Counted from the first letter of the stretch, positions 1 through 7,458 are shown. The stretch is DNA of 8,504 bases from Methylotetracoccus sp. (GCA_025458755.1 JALORT010000250.1:1-8504); one strand, 5' to 3'. Numbers and translations: made by a program. Notes: generated by a model not told the origin, from the sequence alone.

Positions 1-189
1 CCCACGGTCTGCTGCAGCGCGTTGCCCGCGCCGCGCCGATCGGCGGATGATCGTGCCCGACACCCTGCGCGGCGGCGCCTCCTCCAGACTCCAGAAAGCG
101 CTCCAGCGTCCCGTGTCGACGAAACGACGCCGCTCCCGCACTTGGCCCGCACCCGCATGGCCGTCCTGCGCCACCGGCTTCGTCGGCAT
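1..189 (-). CDS. Possible 5' end of a hypothetical gene running off the left edge
   Basis: A minus-strand frame is open from an ATG at 189 to the window edge (63 codons). It reads MPTKPVAQDGHAGAG at the start and WSAFWSLEEAPP around the middle. Most of its codons end in G or C, as expected of a real gene at this base composition, and it would be divergent from the Ysc84-type gene. I do not recognise the protein, and there is no clear Shine-Dalgarno sequence before the ATG. The other frames here are also open or partly open, which is common in GC-rich DNA, so this could be non-coding. Another possibility is the last 15 codons of a plus-strand gene ending at the TGA at 48-50. Confidence 0.22.
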   Translation of the reverse strand, partial: MPTKPVAQDGHAGAGQVRERRRFVDTGRWSAFWSLEEAPPRRVSGTIIRRSARRGQRAAADRG

Positions 190-211
190 CTGTGTCACAA
201 TGTCCCAAAGA

Positions 212-230
212 TGCGTGGTTACACCACGCA
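212..230. promoter_or_regulatory. 19-bp palindrome, possible operator
   Basis: TGCGTGGT and its exact reverse complement ACCACGCA flank a 3-base centre (TAC). The site lies 88 bases before the start codon of the Ysc84-type gene and 22 bases before the possible minus-strand start at 189. No run of T follows it on either strand, so a rho-independent terminator is unlikely. The symmetry and position suggest a binding site for a dimeric regulator, but the sequence matches no operator I can name. Confidence 0.35.
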
Positions 231-318
231 CGCCCAACTGCGCGACAGCCCGCTTTGCTCCGGCGCCGACTCGCGCAGACCCCGAACCTTGGGCAACCTG
301 ACTGCCGGAATCCCATCG

Positions 319-1008
319 ATGATGCACAGCAACCCCCGTTCCTACCTTGCATGGCTGATTTGGTTTGGTGCCATGATATTGAGCCTCCCCGCTGGCGCGG
401 ACGACAAAGCCGAGGCGGAAAGTCTCATCAGGGACGCGGAGGCGGCATTGTCGGACTTCGTTTCGGACCCGGCCATGGGTTGGTTCCGCGATCATGTCAA
501 AGACGCCCAAGCGATCTTCCTCGTCCCGCAGCTGTGGAAGGCCGGCTTCATTTTCGGCGCGTCGGGAGGTACCGGCGTGGTCCTGGCCCGCGACAGGAAG
601 ACGGGCAGGTGGAGCCCGCCGGCATTTTACACGGCCGGGTCGGTGACCTGGGGCCTGCAGATAGGCGGAGAAGTCGCTCAGGTGGCGATGTTGGTGATGA
701 CCGACAGCGGCATGCGGTCGCTGTTGAGCACCAAGCTGCAACTCGGCGGTGATGTCAGCATTGCGGCCGGTCCGATCGGTGCCGGCGCCCAAGCAGCCAC
801 GGTGGACATTCTGCAGTTTACCCGTGCGCAAGGCGTCTACGGCGGACTCACCCTCGAAGGCGCCGTGATCACGCCCCGAGACGATCTCAATGGGGCATTC
901 TACGGGAGGATCGTCGACCCGCTCGACGTCTTGGTGCGTCAAAGAGTCAGCAACAAGGCGGCGGACCGGCTCGTGGACGCCGTTTCGCGAGCGGCGGCGC
1001 GGCGTTAA
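319..1008 (+). CDS. Secreted SYLF-domain (Ysc84-type) protein
   Basis: Predicted 229-residue exported protein of the Ysc84/SYLF family, whose eukaryotic members bind lipids and actin; the bacterial members have no settled function. Residues 1-27 look like a Sec signal peptide: a short Arg-containing start, a hydrophobic core (YLAWLIWFGAMILSLP), and likely cleavage after AGA before DDK. The SYLF domain fills about residues 62-197: AQAIFLVPQLWKAGFIFG, then the glycine-rich ASGGTGVVLAR, WSPPAFY, a GLQIGGEVAQ segment, TDSGMRSLL, and GLTLEGAVITPRDDLNGAFYG. I chose the ATG at 319, with a second ATG directly after it, because it opens the signal peptide and has GGAA eight bases upstream. The frame extends back to 22, but that part is arginine-rich and has no secretion or family features. 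The gene stands alone and converges with the tRNA. Family assignment is strong; molecular role is unknown. Confidence 0.88.
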   Translation: MMHSNPRSYLAWLIWFGAMILSLPAGADDKAEAESLIRDAEAALSDFVSDPAMGWFRDHVKDAQAIFLVPQLWKAGFIFGASGGTGVVLARDRKTGRWSPPAFYTAGSVTWGLQIGGEVAQVAMLVMTDSGMRSLLSTKLQLGGDVSIAAGPIGAGAQAATVDILQFTRAQGVYGGLTLEGAVITPRDDLNGAFYGRIVDPLDVLVRQRVSNKAADRLVDAVSRAAARR

Positions 1009-1105
1009 TAAGATTGGGCCGAATAACGTGCAGAAAGTCGACGCCGCAACTGCTTCATGCCTGATGCGCGAGCGCTTCAGCCCTGCGTTGCGTAGACAAA
1101 GGTAA
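1009..1105. other. Intergenic region between convergent Ysc84-type gene and tRNA-Ser
   Basis: No gene is seen here. At 1061-1080 there is an imperfect palindrome, CTGA-T-GCGC-GA-GCGC-T-TCAG, broken only by one symmetrical T-T mismatch. It sits between two convergent transcription units, so it could form a shared stem-loop that slows polymerase from either side. It lacks a T tract on both strands, so calling it an intrinsic terminator is only an inference. Confidence 0.4.
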
Positions 1106-1193
1106 TGGCGGAGAGGGAGGGATTCGAACCCCCGGACGAGTTACCGTCAACGGTTTTCAAGACCGCCGCTTTAAACCGCTCAGCCACCTCTCC
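1106..1193 (-). tRNA. tRNA-Ser (anticodon UGA)
   Basis: Read on the minus strand this is an 88-base type II tRNA with an encoded 3' CCA. The acceptor arms GGAGAGG and CCTCTCC pair perfectly and are followed by discriminator G. The D arm carries TGGCTGAGCGGTTTAAAG, typical of serine tRNAs. The anticodon loop CTTGAAA, closed by a CGGT/ACCG stem, gives anticodon TGA, which reads UCA codons. A long variable arm follows, then the T arm GGGGG-TTCGAAT-CCCTC with one G-T wobble. The long variable arm and discriminator G support serine identity. Confidence 0.97.
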
Positions 1194-1207
1194 GACGCGC
1201 GGGCCTT

Positions 1208-1236
1208 AGGATACCGAAATGACGCTCAGCTTTCCA
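1208..1236 (-). promoter_or_regulatory. Probable sigma-70-type promoter of tRNA-Ser
   Basis: On the minus strand TGGAAA (1236-1231) and TATCCT (1213-1208) are separated by exactly 17 bases, each matching the -35 and -10 consensus at four of six positions. The 14 bases between the -10 box and the tRNA 5' end are very GC-rich (GGCCCGCGCG). Such discriminators are typical of stringently controlled stable-RNA promoters. Found by inspection only. Confidence 0.5.
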
Positions 1237-1250
1237 CGCCGTATTCGGCG
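1237..1250. repeat. Small inverted repeat upstream of the tRNA promoter
   Basis: CGCCG-TATT-CGGCG is a perfect 5-bp stem with a 4-base loop. It lies between the end of the fds operon and the tRNA promoter and could help end transcription from fdsD. It has no T tract, so this is weak. Confidence 0.25.
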
Positions 1251-1300
1251 GACGCCCCGTCGGTTCCCGCCCACCGGGATTACCGACAAGTTTCATCTTC

Positions 1301-1325
1301 ACCGGTGGACCGCGGCCGCACCGGT
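1301..1325 (-). terminator. Stem-loop just after fdsD, possible operon end
   Basis: ACCGGTG and CACCGGT form a perfect 7-bp inverted repeat around an 11-base GC-rich centre, starting 4 bases after the fdsD stop codon. Its position at the 3' end of the operon suggests a transcript-end or RNA-stabilising hairpin. The following minus-strand bases (GAAGATGAAAC) contain no run of T, so it is not a canonical rho-independent terminator. Confidence 0.35.
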
Positions 1326-1329
1326 TCCG

Positions 1330-1578
1330 CTAGCCATCCCCGGATTCGACGAGGGTCTGAGCATCATCCGACAGTTGTTGAATCGCTTCCCTCACCAGAT
1401 CAGAAAGCCCGAGCCCGCCCTTTCGATTGTGGTCGATGATAGCGGCACGCATGCGGGGCTCCCAGAACCGCCTCAAATGATCGGCGATCGCATGCACGGC
1501 GGTTTGACGTTCGGGTTCTCCGGCAAAAAAAGCGCCGATATCGTTCGCCATTTTGACCAGATTCTCGATGTGCTTCAT
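1330..1578 (-). CDS. fdsD: NAD-dependent formate dehydrogenase delta subunit FdsD
   Basis: Small (82-residue) FdsD subunit, the last gene of the fdsGBACD operon. FdsD copurifies with or assists assembly of the molybdenum formate dehydrogenase complex; it binds no known cofactor. Family features are ENLVKMANDIGAFF (about residues 5-18), IADHLRRFWEPRMR (31-44) and LSDLVREAI (58-66). I chose the ATG at 1578 because similarity to FdsD proteins, as I know them, begins there and the length is then typical. In-frame alternatives at 1620, 1617 (both ATG) and 1632 (GTG) would add 13-18 residues. None of these starts has a convincing Shine-Dalgarno sequence. There are 98 bases between the fdhD stop and this start. 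The identity rests on the motifs and on the canonical operon position. Confidence 0.85.
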   Translation of the reverse strand: MKHIENLVKMANDIGAFFAGEPERQTAVHAIADHLRRFWEPRMRAAIIDHNRKGGLGLSDLVREAIQQLSDDAQTLVESGDG

Positions 1579-1676
1579 TGCGCAAAGGTTCTTGGTTTCA
1601 CGAGAGTTGGATCCCATCATAACGCGATCCACACACGCAGGTATTCATCGGCACCGCCCGCAGATCCTGCCCAAAT

Positions 1677-2510
1677 TCACGCTAGCGCGGCTTCAACCAG
1701 TCGATGCGGATGAGTATAAACGACATGATCGCCGTTTCGGGCGAATCCAATCAGGGTCACGCCGGCGTCATGCGCCAAACGAATCGCGAGTCCTGTCGGC
1801 GCTGAGATCGCGGCAATCAATGCGATTCCTGCCGTGGCACATTTCTGTACCATTTCGTAACTGGCACGGCTCGTGACCACCACGAACCCTTCGCCCGGAT
1901 CGGCCCGCGATCGAACCAGCGCGCCGATCAGCTTATCGAGTGCGTTGTGACGACCCACGTCTTCGCGAAGCTTTTGTATGCCCACTTCCGGCAGCGCCCA
2001 AGCGGCGGCGTGGACCGCCCCGGTGAGTTCATTCAGGGTTTGAAATTCTTTGATGCCGCGAAGCGCGCTGTGTAATTCTTCAACGTCCACACGCAGTTCG
2101 CAGCACACTGGCTCCGGGCGGCGCACGGCGTGTTTCAAGCTGCTGGCGCCGCATAGCCCGCATCCGGTGCGCCCCGTCAGGTTGCGGCCCTTCTCGCCCA
2201 GTCCCGCGAAACTCTCCTCGGGAATGCGAATGCGGACCTCGATCCCTTCGACGTGGTTGAACGTTCGAATCGACAGGATCTCGTCAGAGCTTCGCACGAT
2301 GCCTTCGGTGAGGGAGAACCCGATCGCAAAGTCTTCCAAGTCGAGCGGCGTGGCCAGCATGACCACATGCGGGACCCGGTTATACACCAGCGCGATCGGG
2401 ACCTCCTCCGCCACGTAATCCTGCTGCTGCACATGACTACGGCCGCGCCAACGGTCGACGGTGCTCTGCTGGTAACTGGGCCAGCCCAGCCCTGAGGCGA
2501 CGGCATTCAC
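1677..2510 (-). CDS. fdhD: Formate dehydrogenase accessory sulfurtransferase FdhD (FdsC)
   Basis: 277-residue FdhD-family protein, called FdsC in this operon type. It binds the bis-MGD cofactor and passes sulfur from a cysteine desulfurase to the molybdenum, which formate dehydrogenases need for activity. The key motif is GRTGCGLCG with Cys117 and Cys120, matching the conserved CxxC loop of the family. Other family blocks are AEEVPIALVYN (35-44), MLATPLDLEDFAIGFSLTEG (51-70), REDVGRHNALDKLIG (182-196), VVTSRASYEMVQKC (211-224) and ISAPTGLAIRLA (235-246). The start is the GTG at 2510. It lies 10 bases after the fdsA stop, and GAAGGGG, which overlaps that stop codon, sits 5 bases before it. This suggests translational coupling with fdsA. 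The frame continues upstream to 2732, but that part lies inside fdsA and looks like its shadow. The protein appears complete. Confidence 0.93.
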   Translation of the reverse strand: MNAVASGLGWPSYQQSTVDRWRGRSHVQQQDYVAEEVPIALVYNRVPHVVMLATPLDLEDFAIGFSLTEGIVRSSDEILSIRTFNHVEGIEVRIRIPEESFAGLGEKGRNLTGRTGCGLCGASSLKHAVRRPEPVCCELRVDVEELHSALRGIKEFQTLNELTGAVHAAAWALPEVGIQKLREDVGRHNALDKLIGALVRSRADPGEGFVVVTSRASYEMVQKCATAGIALIAAISAPTGLAIRLAHDAGVTLIGFARNGDHVVYTHPHRLVEAALA

Positions 2511-2520
2511 AGCGGCCCCT

Positions 2521-4242
2521 TCACTCCGTGCTGGCCCCGGCCTGCTCCAACAGATGCAACTGCTCGTCGGAGAACGCCTGATAACTCTTCTGCCAATCCG
2601 ACGGAGCGGAAACCGGCGTGACTTGAACCGCCGTGACTTTGTACTCCGGGCAATTCGTTGCCCAATCTGAATTATCCGTGGTGATGACGTTAGCGCCGGA
2701 TTCCGGGAAGTGGAAGGTGGTGTACACCACACCTGGCTGCATCCGTTCGGAGACTCGTGCCCTCAGCACCGTTTCGCCGGAGCGACTCTTGATGCCGACC
2801 CAGGTCCCGTCCTGAATCCCGCGCACTTCCGCATCGTGCGGGTGGATTTCGAGACGGTCTTCCGCATGCCATTGCGAGTTTTGCGTCCTGCGGGTCTGCG
2901 CCCCGACGTTGTACTGGGACAGAATCCGACCGGTCGTCAGAATGAGCGGATAGCGTCCCGAGGTGCGTTCCTGCGTCGGTACGTACTCGGTCGGCATGAA
3001 CAACCCCTTGCCGCGCACGAACTGAGCCGTATGCATGATCGCTGTGCCCTCCGGGCTTTCGTCGTCGCAAGGCCATTGGATGCTGCCCAGTCGATCCAGC
3101 TTTTCGTAGCTCACGCCCTTGAACGTCGGCGTCAGGCGGGCGATTTCATCCATGATGTCAGACGGATGGCGGTAGTTCATCGGATACCCGAGCGCATTCG
3201 CCAACAACTGAGTAATTTCCCAGTCCTCGTAGCCGGCCAGCGGCGCCATCACTTTCCGCACCGGGGAAATGCGCCGTTCGGCATTGGTGAACGTGCCGTT
3301 CTTTTCCAGGAACGACGAACCGGGGAGAAACACATGGGCGAACTTCGCCGTTTCGTTCAGGAACAAATCCTGCACGACGACACATTCCATGGCCTCCAGC
3401 GCGGCAAGTACATGTTGGGTGTCGGGGTCGGACTGGGCAATGTCTTCACCTTCCACATAAAGGCCCATGAAGGTACCTTCCAGCGCGGAGACGAACATAT
3501 TCGGAATCCGCAAACCGGGCTCCGACTCCAGCGTCACCCCCCAGGCGGATTCGAACAACGCACGGGTCTCGAAATCCGAGACATGACGATAGCCCGGGAA
3601 CTCATGGGGGAACGACCCCATATCGCAGGAGCCCTGGACATTGTTTTGTCCGCGTAACGGATTGACTCCCACACCTTCGCGGCCAATGTTGCCGGTCGCC
3701 ATCGCCAGATTGGCGATCCCGATCACCATCGTCGAACCTTGACTGTGTTCGGTGACGCCCAGGCCGTAATAGATCGCCGCGTTGCCTCCCGTCGCAAACA
3801 AGCGGGCGGCTTCGCGCACGGCTTTCGCCGGAACACCGGTGACGCTTTCGGAAGCTTCCGGAGAATTCCGCTCCTGGGCCACGAAATCGCGCCATTTGCC
3901 GAATGACGGCACATCACAGCGATCCCGGATAAAAGCCTCGTCGGCCAAGCCCTCAGTGACGACGACATGAGCCAGCGCATTGATCAGTGCGACGTTGGTC
4001 CCCGGCTTCAGCTTCAGGTGATGATCCGCTTTGACGTGGGGCGACTTGACCAGGTCGATTGCGCGCGGGTCGGCGACGATCAACTTCGCTCCCTGGCGCA
4101 GTCTCTTCTTCATCAGCGAGGCAAATACCGGATGCCCATCGGTCGGGTTCGCACCGATGACCATGATCACATCGGCCTTCATCACCGAATCAAACGTCTG
4201 CGTCCCCGAGGATTCACCAAACGTACGCTTCAGACCATAACC
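2521..4242 (-). pseudogene. fdsA: fdsA 3' part: molybdopterin catalytic domain, out of frame with the 5' part
   Basis: This is the C-terminal 573 residues of the formate dehydrogenase alpha subunit, belonging to the molybdopterin oxidoreductase family. It begins at GYGLKRTFGESSGTQTFDSV. Next come the MGD-binding segments IGANPTDGHPVF, LIVADPR and KPGTNVALINALAHV, the mid-domain GNIGREGVGVNPLRGQNNVQG, and HVFLPGSSFLEKNGTFTNAERR. The last 143 residues are the dinucleotide-binding domain, with TTGRILSQYNVGAQTRRT and DNSDWATNCPEYKVTAVQV. The frame can be read back to an ATG at 4284, but residues before 4242 are the out-of-frame shadow of the 5' part, and that ATG has no ribosome-binding site. The segment preceding GYGLK in the family (ending in a CARVCHSPT-like motif with the molybdenum-ligand Cys and adjacent His) is absent. 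Apart from this junction I see no stop or frameshift up to the TGA at 2521. It is unlikely to be translated as drawn. Confidence 0.85.
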
Positions 4243-5272
4243 GGCAGCGGCTTGAGGTAATGCCACCGACCGAATACCGCCCATATTTGGACTGGATTCG
4301 CCTGAATTCTGACGCGGCGTGGCTAATCGCTTCCTCCCAGCTCACTTCTCGCCAGGGTTCATGGATGCTGGACCGGATCATCGGCTTCGTGATGCGGTCG
4401 GGATGGGTGGCGTAGCCAAAGGCAAAGCGCCCCTTCACACAGGAGTGGCCATGGTTCGCGTGCCCGTCTTTGTTGGGCACCATACGCACGACCTCGGACC
4501 CCTTCATCTCCGCCCGGAACGAACAGCCCACACCGCAGTAAGCGCAGGTCGTGATCACGGCGTGCTCGGGCTGGCCGCGCTCGACCACCGATTTTTCCAT
4601 CAGCGTCGCGGTCGGACAGGCCTGCACACAGGCGCCACACGACACGCATTCGGAGTCCATGAACTTCTCCATCTGCCCCGGCGACACTTTCGAATCGAAA
4701 CCGCGACCGTCCAGCGTCAACGCAAAGGTGCCCTGCACTTCCTCGCAAGCGCGCACACAGCGCGAGCAGACGATACACTTCGACGGCTCGAATGCGAAGT
4801 ACGGGTTACTCTCGTCCTTCGGGGCCTTCAAATGATTGCTGCCGTCGTAGCCGTAGCGCACCTCGCGCAGGCCCACGGCTCCCGCCATGTCCTGCAACTC
4901 GCAATTCCCGTTGGCCGAGCAGGTCAGGCAGTCCAGCGGGTGGTCGGAGATGTACAGCTCCATGACGCCGCGGCGGATTTGCGCCAGTTTGTCGTTCTGC
5001 GTACACACCTTCATACCCTCGGAAACCGGCGTGGTACAAGAGGCGGGATAGCCGCGAGCGCCCTCGATCTGGACAACACACAAACGGCACGAGCCAAACG
5101 GATCCAGGCTGTCGGTGGCGCACAGTTTCGGAATTTCGATCCCGATACCGGCAGCCGCGCGCATCACTGATGTCCCTTCGGGAGCGCTCACGCGGAAGCC
5201 GTCAATTTCCAAGTTGACGAGGCGAGTGGCCGCGCTTGCGGGCGTACCGTAATCTTTGTCTCTGAGAGCCAT
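4214..5272 (-). CDS. fdsA: NAD-dependent formate dehydrogenase alpha subunit FdsA, N-terminal part (truncated by frameshift)
   Basis: N-terminal part of FdsA, which takes electrons from formate at the molybdenum site and passes them along Fe-S clusters to FdsB. Residues 1-343 are genuine; the last nine (RLWSEAYVW) come from reading out of frame past 4243. Visible sites: [2Fe-2S] cysteines 51, 62, 65 and 79; a His111-Cys115-Cys118-Cys124 [4Fe-4S] motif; two ferredoxin-type [4Fe-4S] motifs (166/169/172/176 and 209/212/215/219); and the cluster next to the molybdenum (CAYCGVGC at 243-250 plus Cys278). The ATG at 5272 has GAGG eight bases upstream and lies 84 bases after fdsB. Restoring about 32 missing residues would give roughly 948 residues in total, close to known FdsA proteins of about 960. 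The FdhD-type neighbour and the Mo domain that follows argue against NuoG of complex I. As written the product keeps its clusters but has no catalytic centre. Confidence 0.9.
   Translation of the reverse strand: MALRDKDYGTPASAATRLVNLEIDGFRVSAPEGTSVMRAAAGIGIEIPKLCATDSLDPFGSCRLCVVQIEGARGYPASCTTPVSEGMKVCTQNDKLAQIRRGVMELYISDHPLDCLTCSANGNCELQDMAGAVGLREVRYGYDGSNHLKAPKDESNPYFAFEPSKCIVCSRCVRACEEVQGTFALTLDGRGFDSKVSPGQMEKFMDSECVSCGACVQACPTATLMEKSVVERGQPEHAVITTCAYCGVGCSFRAEMKGSEVVRMVPNKDGHANHGHSCVKGRFAFGYATHPDRITKPMIRSSIHEPWREVSWEEAISHAASEFRRIQSKYGRYSVGGITSSRCRLWSEAYVW
4242..4243 (-). other. Deletion/frameshift junction inside fdsA
   Basis: Reading the minus strand, TCA AGC CGC TGC (Ser-Ser-Arg-Cys, ending at 4244) is followed by a single C and then GGT TAT GGT CTG (Gly-Tyr-Gly-Leu, from 4242). 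In FdsA proteins as I know them, SSRC is followed by about 32 residues starting TNEE and ending CHSPT before GYGLK. About 96 bases are therefore replaced by one, a net loss near 95 bases that also shifts the frame. The exact size depends on the true parent sequence. Confidence 0.8.
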
Positions 5273-5356
5273 GGGGCTTACCTCTTCAATTACCGCGGCG
5301 CAGTTGCACCCTTCTGGGAGGACACGGTCGCTCCGTCAACCCGCGGCCGCCGATCG
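5273..5356 (-). other. fdsB-fdsA intergenic spacer
   Basis: This is the longest gap within the fdsGBA part of the operon (84 bases). It holds the fdsA ribosome-binding site (GAAGAGG, within 5281-5290). I see no promoter, terminator or small gene in it. Confidence 0.6.
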
Positions 5357-6907
5357 TTATGCTGCTTCGGCGTGGTCCACGCCGAAGTCCTCCGGAAAGT
5401 GATTCAGTGCGCTCAACACCGGATAAGGGGTCATGCCGCCCAGCGCGCAGAGCGAGCTGTTTAACATGGTGTCGCAGAGATCGCGCAACAGAGCGAGATT
5501 TTCGGCGTGATCGCGTCGGGCGATAATCTTATCGATGACCTCGACGCCCCTGGTCGACCCGATCCGGCAAGGCGTGCACTTGCCGCATGATTCGATCGCA
5601 CAGAATTCCATCGCGTAGCGTGCCATTCGCGCCATGTTGACTTTCTCGTCGAACGCCACGACACCGCCGTGCCCGAGCACGGCCCAGATTTCGGCATACG
5701 CTTCATAATCCAAAGGCACGTCAAACTGGGACTCCGGCAGGTAGGCGCCCAGGGGTCCTCCGACTTGGACAGCGCGGATCGGCCTTCCGGTCGCTGAACC
5801 CCCGCCGTATTCGTAAAGGAGTTCTCGGAGCGAGATACCAAATGCCTTTTCGATCAGGCCCGGCCTGTTGACGTTGCCGGCCAGTTGAATCGGCAAGGTT
5901 CCGCGCGATCGCCCCATGCCGAAATTCCGGTAGTGCTCTGCCCCTTTATCCAATACGATGGGAATCGTCGCGAGGGAAATGACGTTATTGATCACAGTGG
6001 GCCGTCCGAATAATCCCTGGATCGCCGGCAAAGGCGGTTTGAAACGCACCAGGCCGCGTTTCCCTTCCAAACTCTCGAGCAAGGACGTTTCTTCGCCGCA
6101 GACATACGCTCCGGCGCCGAGCCGAACTTCAAGATCAAAGCGACGGCCGCTCCCCAGGATATCGGCGCCGAGGTACCCGGCGCGATAGGCGGCTTCAATC
6201 GCCGCATTCAGGTTCCGATGCGCGTGAGGGTACTCCACCCGGAGGTAAATATAACCTTGGGTGGCGCCCACCGCGAGAGCGGCGATGGTCATCCCCTCGA
6301 TCAGCACAAACGGGTCGCCTTCCATGATCATACGATCGGAAAACGTTCCAGAATCCCCCTCGTCGGCATTGCAGACCACGTACTTTTGATCCGCCGGCGC
6401 ATTCAACACGGTGTTCCACTTGATGCCCGTCGGAAAGGCCGCGCCACCGCGCCCCCGCAGCCCGGAATCGGTCACCTCCTTGACAATGGCCGATGGCGCC
6501 AGATCCAGCGCGCGTCGCAGGCCACGGTAACCCTCATGGGCCAAATAGTCGTTGAGACTGACAGGGTCGGTGATCCCGACACGCGCGAACGTCAAGCGCT
6601 CCTGATGCTTCAGATAAGGAATTTCCGTCGTCAGACCCAGCTTCAGCGGATGGTCTCCACCGCTCGCGAAGCCCGCCTCGAACAGGGAAGGAACATCCTG
6701 TGCCTGTACCGGACCATAGCCGACCCTCCCTTCGGCAGTCGCGACCTCCACCAGCGGTTCGAGCCAGTACAGGCCGCGCGAGCCGTTACGAGTGATGCTG
6801 AGATCGACGCCGCGGATTTCAGCCTCGTCGGAGATGGCCTTGGCGACTCGTTCGGCACCAAGCGACAGCGCGCTGGAATCGGCGGGTACATAAATCGTCG
6901 CGGTCAT
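5357..6907 (-). CDS. fdsB: NAD-dependent formate dehydrogenase beta subunit FdsB (NADH/FMN-binding)
   Basis: 516-residue diaphorase subunit, homologous to NuoF of complex I, that moves electrons between the Fe-S chain and NAD+ through FMN. Residues 1 to about 110 form the thioredoxin-like N-terminal region. It contains no cysteine before Cys179, so it should carry no cluster, as in known FdsB proteins. The NAD(H)/FMN-binding core shows [16 protein letters not shown] (149-164), [14 protein letters not shown] (179-192) and [19 protein letters not shown] (265-283). The C-terminal [4Fe-4S] ligands are Cys441, Cys444 and Cys447 in [12 protein letters not shown] plus Cys487 in SSLCALGG. The ATG at 6907 overlaps the fdsG stop as ATGA, with AAGGGG upstream, indicating translational coupling. 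Longer upstream readings lie inside fdsG and are rejected. All key residues are present and the gene appears intact. Confidence 0.95.
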   Translation of the reverse strand: MTATIYVPADSSALSLGAERVAKAISDEAEIRGVDLSITRNGSRGLYWLEPLVEVATAEGRVGYGPVQAQDVPSLFEAGFASGGDHPLKLGLTTEIPYLKHQERLTFARVGITDPVSLNDYLAHEGYRGLRRALDLAPSAIVKEVTDSGLRGRGGAAFPTGIKWNTVLNAPADQKYVVCNADEGDSGTFSDRMIMEGDPFVLIEGMTIAALAVGATQGYIYLRVEYPHAHRNLNAAIEAAYRAGYLGADILGSGRRFDLEVRLGAGAYVCGEETSLLESLEGKRGLVRFKPPLPAIQGLFGRPTVINNVISLATIPIVLDKGAEHYRNFGMGRSRGTLPIQLAGNVNRPGLIEKAFGISLRELLYEYGGGSATGRPIRAVQVGGPLGAYLPESQFDVPLDYEAYAEIWAVLGHGGVVAFDEKVNMARMARYAMEFCAIESCGKCTPCRIGSTRGVEVIDKIIARRDHAENLALLRDLCDTMLNSSLCALGGMTPYPVLSALNHFPEDFGVDHAEAA

Positions 6908-7380
6908 GAATTGCCCCTTGCTTCGTCCACGATTTGATCGAAACGCTCGGGAGTCACACGCCCAAAGACTTCGTGGTCTACCATCACAGCGGGTGAACAC
7001 GCGCAGTTGCCGAGACAGTACACCGGCTCCAAACTGAAGGCCCCGTCGCCAGTGGTTTCATGGTAGTCGATCCCCAGCTTCTTTTTGGCATACTCCTCGA
7101 GGGCTCCACCGTCCATAGACTGACAACTTTCGGCGCGGCAAATGTGAACGGTGTGCCGACCCGGGGGTGTATCCCTGAAGTAGTGATAGAAGCTGATGAC
7201 ACCATGCACCTCCGCACGGGAGACATTCAGTTCATCGGCAATCAACGGCACGGAGTCTGTCGGGATATATCCCAGCGTATCTTGTACAGCGTGGAGCACG
7301 ACGAGCAATGCGCCGGGCCGATCTTTCAAGGTGCGGACGATGTCGCGGACATGGTCCCGATTCCACGGGCCTGCAGTCAT
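6904..7380 (-). CDS. fdsG: NAD-dependent formate dehydrogenase gamma subunit FdsG ([2Fe-2S])
   Basis: 158-residue first gene of the operon, homologous to NuoE of complex I. It carries a thioredoxin-like [2Fe-2S] domain that works with FdsB in the NAD+-reducing module. An N-terminal helical region ([16 protein letters not shown], 25-40, and [16 protein letters not shown], 53-68) precedes the cluster site. The four ligands are Cys81 and Cys86 (CRAESC) and Cys122 and Cys126 (CLGNC), with the family's usual spacing. The ATG at 7380 is preceded by GAGGAAGGA, a strong purine-rich ribosome-binding site. Its stop overlaps the fdsB start by four bases (ATGA). It would be transcribed from the divergent region shared with pcm. 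The gene looks complete. Confidence 0.95.
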   Translation of the reverse strand: MTAGPWNRDHVRDIVRTLKDRPGALLVVLHAVQDTLGYIPTDSVPLIADELNVSRAEVHGVISFYHYFRDTPPGRHTVHICRAESCQSMDGGALEEYAKKKLGIDYHETTGDGAFSLEPVYCLGNCACSPAVMVDHEVFGRVTPERFDQIVDEARGNS

Positions 7381-7458
7381 TCCTTCCTCGCTTCATTGTT
7401 TTCGGACGGATTGAGCCACGCGCTCCATTTAGAGCAAGGGCTCCCAATCATCGATCGC

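Noticed and set aside
22..318. Upstream extension of the SYLF-domain gene to 22
   Set aside because: The added ~99 residues are arginine- and proline-rich without family similarity and would bury the signal peptide that starts at 319.
1219..1713. Plus-strand frame covering fdsD in antisense
   Set aside because: fdsD on the other strand has clear family motifs and the right operon position.
2710..3657. Long plus-strand frame (about 315 codons) opposite fdsA
   Set aside because: It lies wholly antisense to well-conserved fdsA codons, and its translation is arginine- and histidine-rich without recognisable motifs. It is a GC-driven shadow.
4214..4284. Programmed ribosomal frameshift or selenocysteine recoding in fdsA
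   Set aside because: No slippery heptamer is apparent, and recoding could not supply the roughly 32 conserved residues that are missing. There is also no TGA at the expected catalytic position.
4319..5170. Plus-strand frame of 283 codons opposite the 5' part of fdsA
   Set aside because: Antisense to the cysteine-rich Fe-S domains; no independent coding evidence.
6218..6937. Plus-strand frame of 239 codons opposite fdsB
   Set aside because: Antisense to conserved fdsB residues, no family features.
4214..7380. Identity as complex I NuoEFG or a bidirectional hydrogenase diaphorase
   Set aside because: The third subunit continues into a molybdopterin formate dehydrogenase domain and is followed by FdhD and FdsD; no nuo or hox genes are nearby.
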